DNA of 60,635 bases from the NCBI GenBank assembly GCA_012838545.1, contig DUPC01000035.1, forward strand, positions 1-60,635. The letters run 5' to 3'. The position numbers and the translations under genes are program-made. The DNA is from Acholeplasmataceae bacterium. Lineage in GTDB: Bacteria > Bacillota_I > Bacilli_A > ML615J-28 > CAG-313. The notes below the pieces were generated by a model. The model did no database searches, was not told the DNA's origin, and saw nothing but the letters and a program-made list of their open reading frames with translations. Below, piece after piece: positions 43,110-51,600 of the stretch. Within the stretch, counting starts at the first letter, position 1. The number at the start of each line of letters is the position of its first letter.

Positions 43110-43934
43110 TTAAAAGCCTTTCAAAATGATTGAATAAAAGGGGTTTTCGGGTAGTGACGGTAAAAAAAATAGAGCGACGATGGCAAGTGCCAAATAAACG
43201 ATTCCCCAAAAGACGCTTATTCCCAAAGGGCCTTTTGTTTTATTTTTCAAATTCCCTTCCACTATTAAAGCAATCAACATCAGGGGTAGCATTGGCCAGG
43301 CTACCCAAAAATCGATAACGGTTTGGGATAAAGAAATCCAATCCCCTCCGGAAGCTCTGCCAAGAATCACTCCGCTTGCAAGGAGAAAGAAGCCCATCCT
43401 AATCCCCGCATTCATATCGCGGTCAATGGTTATTTTTTCGATAACCCCAGTAAGTTTATGAAAAATGATGTTTATGACGAAGAAGAGGATTAACCCCATT
43501 CCTCCAGCAAAGATTACGCACCACCATCCCGGTCCATCGCCAATATTGGCCCCGGCATAGATTAAACTAACCGCTAAATAAGCCCCGAAGATGGTAGGAA
43601 GCGCCGCTTTGTTGTTAAGATGGAAGATATCGTCTTTCCATGATAACCCCAAGAAAAGGGAAACCAAAATCAGGGAAATAAAAATCCAAGCATACCCAAG
43701 CACGATATAAAACATTTGATAAATTGGATTACTTACAACATCGAAAGAAGCCAGATAATTGACCGTAATGATAAAAATAATTAGGGCAATTAAAGGCATA
43801 AGAAAAAAAGCAAACCGCGCAAATGATACTCTTGATGGCGGCCATATTGAGTACAATGGGTAGAACCATTGAACCAAATAGAAGCCACATAAAATTAGGG
43901 AAATGATGAAGATAATGATTTCAAATTCTGACAT
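43110..43934 (-). CDS. Polytopic membrane protein, tandem DUF350-like
   Basis: This 274-residue membrane protein has about eight hydrophobic helices. Two halves each contain an A-x-x-G-x-x-LA-x-x-x-I pattern, AALPTIFGAYLAVSLIYAGANIGDG and NAGIRMGFFLLASGVILGRA followed by SGGDW. This is the kind of pattern seen in DUF350 proteins, which accompany YgiC/YjfC-type ligases. It is the first gene of the three-gene module and is translated from ATG 43934 behind GGGAGGG. It probably anchors or exports the modified product. DUF350 identity should be treated as likely, not certain. Confidence 0.6.
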   Translation of the reverse strand: MSEFEIIIFIISLILCGFYLVQWFYPLYSIWPPSRVSFARFAFFLMPLIALIIFIITVNYLASFDVVSNPIYQMFYIVLGYAWIFISLILVSLFLGLSWKDDIFHLNNKAALPTIFGAYLAVSLIYAGANIGDGPGWWCVIFAGGMGLILFFVINIIFHKLTGVIEKITIDRDMNAGIRMGFFLLASGVILGRASGGDWISLSQTVIDFWVAWPMLPLMLIALIVEGNLKNKTKGPLGISVFWGIVYLALAIVALFFLPSLPENPFYSIILKGF

Positions 43935-43960
43935 ATTGCCCTCCCTTGTTGCTAATGTTT

Positions 43961-43966
43961 ATTATA
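43961..43966 (-). promoter_or_regulatory. -10 element of the three-gene ATP-grasp module
   Basis: On the minus strand TATAAT is preceded by TGC (extended -10), 27 bases before the start codon. The -35 region is weak. Confidence 0.55.
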
Positions 43967-44107
43967 GCATAACTTATTTAAAAAAAGTTTTAAATAATAA
44001 AGGGATTTGGGTTGATTGGCTTGGGGTAAAAAATGCAGGAAATCTTGAAAAAAGCTAAAATTGCAAGTATCCTTATAATATTTGCTAAAAATTGTCTTGT
44101 TATTTGA

Positions 44108-44113
44108 TATAAT
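44108..44113 (+). promoter_or_regulatory. -10 element upstream of the decayed small gene
   Basis: TATAAT lies about 40 bases before the ATG at 44153. No -35 hexamer sits at normal spacing. It may still drive the downstream HEAT and AlkD-like genes. Confidence 0.4.
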
Positions 44114-44152
44114 GTGGTAAAGTAATCGATATTTGCTAAAGGAAAAGAAAGT

Positions 44153-44329
44153 ATGAGCAAATATGATCTGGTATGGAAATTCATTCAAAGTAAGGATGTT
44201 GAAAAGCTTGATTTTTTGTTTTACGGAAGCGAAAGATAAATTGAGTTTTTCGCTTGATTAGTTAATGGATATCAAGCAATTAAAATATCCCTAAAAACAG
44301 ACAATTATCATTGAGAAGGTGAAACAATA
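44153..44329 (+). pseudogene. Remnant of a short conserved Firmicutes protein gene
   Basis: MSKYDLVWKFIQSKDVEKL is followed, after a frame change, by KDKLSFSLD, and after a further gap by GYQAIKISLK and TIIIEKVKQ in shifted frames. From memory, small Firmicutes proteins of about 70-85 residues have the same order (KYxxLWKYI…LTFDEIEKI…GYQVxKISxKxKTVxFEK). The middle block is missing, so this looks like a deletion plus frameshifts. The identification is tentative. Confidence 0.45.
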
Positions 44330-44758
44330 ATGGATGTAATCACGGGTTTACAAAACAAAGACGATAAAAAAGCTTATGAGCTTTTTCAAGAAATGGCTGT
44401 CCAATCGGCCGAATCTGACCTTTATTACCCACTATTCGATGATTTTGTGGGGTTAATAAATCACGATAGTTCCTATGTCCGCACCAGGGGGTTTTGTATG
44501 GCATGTGCTCAGAGTAGGTGGGATGAGGAAAACAAAATTAAAAACAATTGGGATAAACTAAAAACCATGTTGCATGATGAAAAGCCGATAGCAGTTAGGC
44601 AATGCTTAAAGGCGCTTCAAGAAGTGGTTTTGTTCAAACCGGATTTAATCGATTTGATAAAAGAGGAACTAGCCAAAATCGATTTGTCAAAATACAAAAA
44701 CACAATGTCGCCTTTAATCAAAAAAGATATTGAGGCTCTTTTTAAAGTAATGATTTAG
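44330..44758 (+). CDS. HEAT-repeat-like small protein
   Basis: This 142-residue, all-helical soluble protein has about three helix pairs of HEAT type (DDFVGLINHDSSYVRTRGFCMACA; LKTMLHDEKPIAVRQCLKALQEV). It resembles small HEAT-type proteins of Firmicutes often annotated as SufBD-like, of unknown function. The ribosome-binding site GAAGGTG is well placed. An AlkD-like HEAT gene follows after 21 bases, suggesting a shared transcript. It likely acts in protein-protein contacts. Confidence 0.65.
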   Translation: MDVITGLQNKDDKKAYELFQEMAVQSAESDLYYPLFDDFVGLINHDSSYVRTRGFCMACAQSRWDEENKIKNNWDKLKTMLHDEKPIAVRQCLKALQEVVLFKPDLIDLIKEELAKIDLSKYKNTMSPLIKKDIEALFKVMI

Positions 44759-44779
44759 TGATTAGGGAAGGTATAAACG

Positions 44780-45490
44780 ATGATTTTAAATAGAACAAAG
44801 TGGTTAGATGAAGATAAACAGGCGTTTTTAGATTTCCTCAAAGCCAAAGGAAATCCCCATAAAGTTGCTTGGTCGCAAAACATTTTGCAAACCCCCTCGC
44901 CTGTTTTAGCGATTGCTACCAAAGAGCAGGTTGGTATTTGTAAGGAAATAATGAAAGGCAATTATCAATCATTTTTAGATTTACAGATTTTTGATTTTTA
45001 TGAAACAATAGCCCTTTTTGGAATGATACTTTCCCGGATGAAATCTCTGGCGGAATTTAAACATTATTTTGATGTTTATCTTGACCAAATGAACTGCTGG
45101 GCTCATTGCGATTTGCTAAACTTCCCGTTATTAAGGGAAGAAAAAGCCTATTATTTGGATTTGTCGGAAAAATTTTATACCGATAAACGAGTAATGGTTA
45201 GACGCCTAAGTCTTTTTATTCTCTTCAAATGTGTAAATGAAAAAGAATTTCTTCCTCATATCTTTAACCGGATTAAATCGTTTCAAGATGAAAAGGAATA
45301 TTATGTCATTATGATGGCGGGATGGTTGTTGTGCGAGTGCATTATTAAACATAAAGATGAAACATTGGCCTTTATGGAGAATAATGTTATTAATAAAAAG
45401 ATCCAAAACAAAGCGATTCAAAAATGTCGGGAAAGCAATCGCTTTACCAAAGAAGAAAAAGATTTCCTTTGGAAATATAAGGTAAAATAA
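44780..45490 (+). CDS. DNA alkylation repair protein, AlkD-like
   Basis: This 236-residue all-alpha protein fits the AlkD/AlkC HEAT-like family (PF08713), whose members excise N3- and N7-alkylated bases. Typical parts are FLKAKGNPHKVAWSQ near the N-terminus, DFYETIALFGMIL, WAHCDLLNF (the W/D region), RRLSLFILF and a C-terminal block YYVIMMAGWLLCECI followed by NKAIQKCRES. Activity is plausible but not proved by sequence. It follows a HEAT-like gene by 21 bases and precedes glycerate kinase by 33, so the three may be co-transcribed. Confidence 0.8.
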   Translation: MILNRTKWLDEDKQAFLDFLKAKGNPHKVAWSQNILQTPSPVLAIATKEQVGICKEIMKGNYQSFLDLQIFDFYETIALFGMILSRMKSLAEFKHYFDVYLDQMNCWAHCDLLNFPLLREEKAYYLDLSEKFYTDKRVMVRRLSLFILFKCVNEKEFLPHIFNRIKSFQDEKEYYVIMMAGWLLCECIIKHKDETLAFMENNVINKKIQNKAIQKCRESNRFTKEEKDFLWKYKVK

Positions 45491-45523
45491 TTTTTCGGTA
45501 TTACGGAAAATTAGGTGATAAAC

Positions 45524-46633
45524 ATGAGAGTTTTATCCATTATTGACTCCTTTAAAGGAACCCTCACATCCGTTCAGCTGGGGCAAATTGCCACAAGTGT
45601 CTTTACAAAAAAAGGAATTGACGCGAAGTGGTTACCGATTTCGGATGGCGGGGATGGCTTTTTGGATACGATTGAGAATATTGTTAAAACCAAAAGGGTT
45701 AAAATAAAGGTTTTGGATCCTTTGGGAAGAGCAACAGAAACCTATTATCTGTTGGATGAAAATAAAAGGGAAGCCTATATTGAAATGGCGAAATGCAGCG
45801 GGATTAATTTATTGGTCAAAGAAGAGCTTAATCCCTTTATAACTTCTACCTATGGACTAGGGCAAGCAATTCATCATGCTATTGCCCAAGGCATTCCATC
45901 AATAACCGTTGGCATAGGCGGCAGTGCCACCAATGATGGCGGTTCCGGCATGTTGGAAGCTTTGGGGTGCAAGTTTTATGACAAAAACCGGCAACTTATT
46001 AAAAACATGTGCGGGGGAAAACTCGATTTAGTTCAATCAATTGATCCAAGTGCTTTGTTTGAAACAATCAAAGGGGTTGAGTTTATTGTTTTAAGCGATG
46101 TTACCAATCCCCTTTTAAAAGAAAAAGGAGCTTCCTTTGTTTACGCCAAACAAAAAGGGGCTAGTGTGGAAGACCTTCCTATTCTTGAGGCCAAGATGGA
46201 AAACTATGCCCTTGTTATGGAAACCTATTTTAAAAAGCAATTTCGCGACAAACCCGGTGCGGGAGCAGCGGGAGGTGTGGGATATGCTTTCCATAGTTTA
46301 TTTAAGGCTGAGTTCCATTCCGGAATCGATTACATTCTTGATTTGGTCGATTTTGAAAATTTAATTAAAGATTTTGATTATTTAATTACCGGAGAGGGCA
46401 AAATCGATAGGCAAAGCTTAGCAGGAAAAGTCATAATAGGTATTACAAAAAGAGCAATCAGTAAAAAAATAATTTGTGTTTGTGCCCTAAGTGAAATCAG
46501 TTTGAGTGATTTAAACAATCCCAACATTGTGGGAATCTATTCCATTGTGGGAAGAATTGCCTCAAAGGAAGAATCAATGCAAAATCCCCAAAAATATTTT
46601 GCAAAGCTTTGCGAGGAGATAATATTCGCTTAA
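45524..46633 (+). CDS. Glycerate kinase (GK family, PF02595)
   Basis: This 369-residue cytoplasmic kinase phosphorylates glycerate. The start DSFKGTLTS and the segments PISDGGDGFLDT, IEMAKCSGINL, TYGLGQAIHHA, VGIGGSATNDGGSGMLEALG, FIVLSDVTNPL, PGAGAAGGVGYA and LITGEGKIDRQSLAGK are all hallmarks of this family. I start at ATG 45524 because AGGTGA (45513-45518) is correctly spaced; a GTG three codons earlier overlaps that site. The length matches the family. The reaction product enters lower glycolysis. Confidence 0.93.
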   Translation: MRVLSIIDSFKGTLTSVQLGQIATSVFTKKGIDAKWLPISDGGDGFLDTIENIVKTKRVKIKVLDPLGRATETYYLLDENKREAYIEMAKCSGINLLVKEELNPFITSTYGLGQAIHHAIAQGIPSITVGIGGSATNDGGSGMLEALGCKFYDKNRQLIKNMCGGKLDLVQSIDPSALFETIKGVEFIVLSDVTNPLLKEKGASFVYAKQKGASVEDLPILEAKMENYALVMETYFKKQFRDKPGAGAAGGVGYAFHSLFKAEFHSGIDYILDLVDFENLIKDFDYLITGEGKIDRQSLAGKVIIGITKRAISKKIICVCALSEISLSDLNNPNIVGIYSIVGRIASKEESMQNPQKYFAKLCEEIIFA

Positions 46634-46685
46634 AAAGTATTGTGAAATATAGGGTGGATAATATAAAACAAAAAAGGAGGGGCCT

Positions 46686-47190
46686 ATGCCCTTTCCAAAT
46701 GTTGAGCAACCAGAAATAATAATGTTATCAGACACCGTAAGATTGCGAAAATATGACGGTAACTATGAAATTGGACTTCCTTGGTATCAAGACCCCGAAG
46801 TATTTCCTAATTCGGAAGGAATACTTGATGATAGAAAAGTCCTCGATTTAAAATATGTTCAAGAAATGTATGAGTGGTTAGACGAGAATGGCGAACTGTA
46901 CTTTATTGAAGTACGGGAAAATGATGTTTTTATTTCAATCGGTGACATCACCATTAAACCAGAAAATCCTCCCATCGCCATCGGGGGGGATCGATATAGG
47001 GGAAAAGGAATGGGAACATTGGTAATGAAAGCGGTAATTGAGCGTTTAAAAAACGTTAGGATATAAAAAAATAACCAATTCCCCGATTTACAAAGGAAAT
47101 AAAATCTCGCAAAAAATGCATGAGAATTTAGGATTCGTCAAGGTTGGCGAAACAGATACCGAATATTTATTTGAGTTAGGATTGAATTAA
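46686..47190 (+). pseudogene. Frameshifted GNAT acetyltransferase gene
   Basis: A frame from ATG 46686 (strong GGAGG upstream) encodes the first 126 residues of a GNAT enzyme, through RYRGKGMGTLVMKAVIERL (the acetyl-CoA loop). It then hits a TAA at 47064. Just before it, after the A run near 47050, another frame continues perfectly as GYKKITNSPIYKGNKISQKM and ENLGFVKVGETDTEYLFEL to TAA at 47188. The join restores a normal protein of about 167 residues. A single indel separates the halves, so a recent mutation or a sequencing error in the A run are both possible. Confidence 0.8.
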
Positions 47191-47311
47191 TCAGTATCTC
47201 GGTTTTTATTAGGTAATAAAAACCAGCTCATTTTTAACGAAAAAAGTACCAGGGTAAATATAAATAGATAATAAATAATTTTTGTGCCTTATAATAATTA
47301 ACAAAGAAAAA

Positions 47312-47348
47312 CGAGCAAATGTTTCGAAACACTTGCTCGCTTTTTTTT
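47312..47348. terminator. Bidirectional terminator between GNAT remnant and dps
   Basis: CGAGCAA (47312-47318) pairs with TTGCTCG (47333-47339) with a TGTTTCGAAACA-like inner arm. T runs lie on both strands, so it serves dps (minus) and the plus-strand gene. Confidence 0.85.
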
Positions 47349-47369
47349 GCTTTAAATTATGAATGATAT

Positions 47370-47804
47370 TTAAGCCAACATTGATTTTACAAACCAAATG
47401 TGTTTATTGTACTCAGCAATGTGATCTTCAAATTCATTGGCGGTTACAAAGTCATCTTCCTTACCGGCTAGTTCTCTAATCTCTAAGGCTAGGGTTTTCA
47501 TGTGGTTGAGATAGTCTAAGACAATTTGAAGAACTTCTTTTGTATTGAAGACATCTTTATCCAATTCTTTGATTGATGCGTTTTTGAGATAATCGCTTAA
47601 TTTGACCAAAGGTTTTTCGCCTTGCATTTTTAAAATTTCTGCGACTGAATCATATTTTTCAAAGAATTCATCATAAAGTTGTTCTGTAAATTCATGAAGT
47701 TGAACAAATTGCACACCCACAACATTCCAATGTAGGTTATGGAGATTAACATTTAATACCGCTAAATTTGATAAATATTCATTCATTTTGGGGATTTTTT
47801 CCAT
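47370..47804 (-). CDS. dps: Dps-like ferritin, DNA protection during starvation
   Basis: This 144-residue protein is a Dps/miniferritin, which stores iron at the subunit interface and protects DNA from oxidants. The diagnostic motif NLHNLHWNVVGVQFVQLHE contains the ferroxidase histidines and the downstream acidic residues, followed by YDEFFEKYDSVAE. The length fits a dodecameric Dps. The ribosome-binding site AGGAGGT is strong. There is no long basic N-terminal tail, so direct DNA binding is doubtful. Confidence 0.93.
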   Translation of the reverse strand: MEKIPKMNEYLSNLAVLNVNLHNLHWNVVGVQFVQLHEFTEQLYDEFFEKYDSVAEILKMQGEKPLVKLSDYLKNASIKELDKDVFNTKEVLQIVLDYLNHMKTLALEIRELAGKEDDFVTANEFEDHIAEYNKHIWFVKSMLA

Positions 47805-47838
47805 TATTACCTCCTTATTTAATTTTTCTTACAATATC

Positions 47839-47866
47839 ATTATACCATGTTTAAAAAGTAATTCAA
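47839..47866 (-). promoter_or_regulatory. dps promoter
   Basis: On the minus strand TTGAAT (47866-47861) and TATAAT (47844-47839) are 16 bases apart, with TGG before the -10. No obvious PerR or Fur box was identified. Confidence 0.7.
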
Positions 47867-48686
47867 CTTTATTGCTTTTTTACCCAAATAGTTTACCCCA
47901 TTTTTTATCAGTTACTATAGTTTTTTTGTAGTTTTTGGGAAAAAAATTCCTAGAAGATTCTAATCCTAAGAATTAATAAAATTTGTTTTAGAAGTAAAAA
48001 AGTTTTGGATGGTTCAGGATTTAAGTGGATAGTAAAATGTTTTTTTAAAAAAAGATAGGATAGTCTTTTTTTTTATTTTGGTAAAGCCCAAAGTAATAGA
48101 ATTACCTTTATTTATAAATAAACTTTCCAATAAGCAACTTAACAAGGCGATGCGATACACCTTGTCCCACTCTCGTATAAGCAAATAATTAATGGGTTGA
48201 TACTAACAGATTTCGTAGGTTTTAGACAATCCATTTTTTCCTAGAGTTAGTAAAAAAAATCCTATAAATTTCCTTGCTTGACGTATTTTTTATGGTATAA
48301 TCTAGTTGAAGCAAAAATAGAATACTGCAAGATGTTTATGACCCAAATTGATTTAAATGAGGGTTTTTTTCCTTTTTTAGGAATAGGGTTTAAATGCTTT
48401 TTTTGGAAAAAGGGGGGGATTATTTTTAGAAAAACAAAATTAAGCAAATGGTAAAAGTCTTTGTTTTAGTTTATTTGCCCATGTTTAGCAGAAGCAGTAT
48501 CTTGCTTTTTTAAAAAATCAGTTGTTAATAACAGACATTTTTAAGTAACTGAATTCATTTTTTGATAAATGGCTTTTCTAAAACAAAAATTGTTTTTTAG
48601 CTTTATTCAAAAATTACCATAGGGGGAATGTGAAAAAAGAAAAAAGCTGCTTTTTTTGTTTTTTTTAAAAATGAAGGGAGGAAATT
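47867..48686. other. Long AT-rich intergenic region with orphan promoter
   Basis: About 820 bases without a supported gene. It contains an inverted repeat ACAAGG (48142-48147) with CCTTGT (48160-48165). An orphan promoter (TTGCTT 48274-48279, 16 bases, TATAAT 48296-48301) is followed by a weak hairpin AAGCA (48492-48496) with TGCTT (48503-48507) and T run. A transcript of about 200 bases with no convincing reading frame could be made. GGGAGG lies before the next gene. Confidence 0.4.
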
Positions 48687-51600
48687 ATGATAAGAAAAAT
48701 ATTTCTGTTTTTTGCAATATGCTTGTGTTTATTCGGATTAACGTCATGTAAAAAAAGCGTGGAAATTATTTTTGATTCCCAAGGGGGTTCGTTCGTTGCT
48801 TCGATAAACGATAAAGATGATTTTGACGTAAACAATCTTCCGGTACCGACCAAAGAGGGTCACACTTTTTTAGGTTGGTTCTTAGATCTAAATTATGAAA
48901 CAAATATCGTCGGCAATGTTCCGGATAAACTCAAATTTACCCTTTATGCCAAATGGGAAGTAAATTCTTATACGATTTACTTTAATACCAATGGCGGAAC
49001 CGCAATCTCGGAACAAACACATGTTTATGGCTCGACTATTTCAGCCCCGATTCCGCCGACCAAAGAAGGAAATGATTTCTTCGGTTGGTATCTTGATGAG
49101 GAATTGAGCCAAGCTTTTGAATTTACCACCATGCCGGCGGGAGATTTAAATCTTTATGCCAAATGGGAGGTTCAATCCTTTACTATCACTTTTGACAGTA
49201 AAGGTGGAAGTGTGGTTAATCCTATTACCGCCGCATACGGTTCGCCGATTACCGAACCTAATCAACCGGAAAAAGTTGGATATAACTTCCTCGGGTGGTT
49301 CCTGGATGAAGAATACACAACCTTGTTTGAATTTACCACCATGCCTTTGAATGGGGCGAAAGTTTATGCCAAATGGGAAAAACTTTCCTATAAACTTATT
49401 TTCCACTCGAATGGCGGAACGGATATTCCGGAATCGATCCATCTTTTTGGCGATGCAATCACTGAACCTAATGCACCGGTAAAAGAAGGGTTTGATTTTG
49501 ACGGTTGGTATACCGATGCCAATTTAACAAACAAGTTTACTTTCAGTACCATGCCAGCACAGGATATCCATTTATATGCGAAATGGACTCCGATAACTTA
49601 CACCATTACGTTTGATAGTCAAGGGGGAAGTTTAGTAGAACCAATCAGCACCGGATACGGTATGAGCATTCAACTTCCAACACCGGAAAAAGAAGGTTTT
49701 GTATTTGTCGGTTGGTTCTTGGATGAGGGCTTTACCCAAAGCTTTACTTCTGCCACCATGCCTTTAGGCGGAGCGCATCTATATGCCAAATGGGCTTTGG
49801 AACCAAATACGATTACATTCGTAACTGGTTTTGAAGATTTGGCTGTAGATCCAATAACCGCCTATCCAGGGGAAGAAATCAATCTTCCGGCACCACAATA
49901 TGTAGGGTATGATTTTGCCGGATGGTTCTTGGATGAAAACCATGCAACCAAGTTTGAAGATGCTCTAATGCCTGAAGAAAGCATTACCCTTTATGCCAAA
50001 TGGGAGCCCAAATGGGTAGCGTATACTGTGTTGCATTATGCGGAACATCCGGAAATCGAAGGTTTGTTTGAAGTAGTTAGATCTGATAATAAATATGATT
50101 ATACCGGAACTGTTGTTGAAGCAAGCCTTTTGCCGAATACTTATGCGGAAATAACCGACCATCCCAATCGGGTATTTAGCGGAACCGTCAAAGGTGACGG
50201 CAGTTTGGTTCTAAGCGTCTATTATCTCAGAAACACTTACACCTTAACCGTTTACGGCGATGGCGGTGTTGACGAAGCCGGCAATGATGTCGTAACCCTC
50301 ACCGCAAAATTTGGGGCTACTATTATTCCGCCAAGTTTCACCAAGAAAGGTTATCGCTTTACCGGTTGGAGTTCCTTATTCCCAGAAACGATGCCGGGGT
50401 ACAATCAATCGATTGAAGCACAATGGGAAGCCGTGTATGTCAATTACAAAGTCGAGCATTATCACGAAAATGCGCTTGACGATGACTATTCTTTAATTAC
50501 CACCGAAAGTTTTAGCGAACTAATTGACCATGAAGTAGAAGCGGTAATGAAGACTTATTTAGGCTTTAGCGTCAATAGCGAACATCCGGATAGCAAGCAT
50601 TCCGGTATTACCTTAGAAAATGATGCATTGGTCTTAAAAGTCTATTACAAACGCAATGTTTACCAAATCACTTTCAAGGATACCGACGGTACACCGCTTG
50701 ACATCCCAGCCATTAGTGCTAAATTCGATGCACCGATTAATGCACCGACGGAACCGACAAAAGAAGGCTATGTTTTCCTTGGCTGGTTTGTTTCTTTAGA
50801 AGCTACCGAAGCGTTCGAATTTACCGCCATGCCGCTGGGGGGCGCAACGCTTTATGCCAAATATCAGGTTAGACTTTATAAGATTACCTTTGTGAGTTAT
50901 GCAGAAATCGGGGTTACGGAAATAACCGCCGAATACGGCACGCCGATTAACCCTCCGACCGATCCAATCCGTCAAGGTTATACCTTTAAGGGTTGGTATC
51001 TCGATGAAGAAACAACCATTCCATATGAATTTACCGTCATGCCGGCGGAAGACATTACCCTATATGCCAAATGGGAACCAAATGTCGTAACGGTTACTTT
51101 CGTTTACCTGGACGGTTCGGATAATACCGTGATTACCGGTAATGTCGGAGATACTTTAACCGAAATAACGCCAACCAAAGACGGTTATACTTTCGACGGT
51201 TGGTATACTGATATTTATTTTGACAATAAATTCACGGAATTTATTTTTCCTGTATCAAACATCACTCTATACGCTTTGTGGATACCGATTGATTATACTA
51301 TCGAATTTGTTACCGGTTTTGAAGACGTTACTCTCGAACCGTTAATCGCCCCGTTTGAATCATGGCTTGATTTGCCGATTCCGGTCAAGGAGGGCTATCG
51401 ATTTGACGGTTGGTACGAGGATGAAGCAAGAACGCTCGAGTTTACCAGCAATTTGATGCCTTTAGGCGGAATCACTTTGTATGCCAAATGGGTGGAGAGT
51501 GCGGAAGAATCGACAATTGCCTATGCCTTGGAACAAGGTCAAGGAGCTAATGTTTCCATCAAAGGCATTGTTTATGCAAAAGTCGTAAACCCATATGTGG

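Noticed and set aside
48331-48453. A 40-codon frame (MFMTQIDLNEGFF…) after the orphan promoter
   Set aside because: It has no ribosome-binding site, an F/K-rich composition matching the AT-rich background, and no recognisable motif.
48687-51500. CRISPR-like regular repetition in the lipoprotein gene
   Set aside because: The periodicity is of protein repeats (about 70 residues) with variable DNA, not identical short repeats with spacers.
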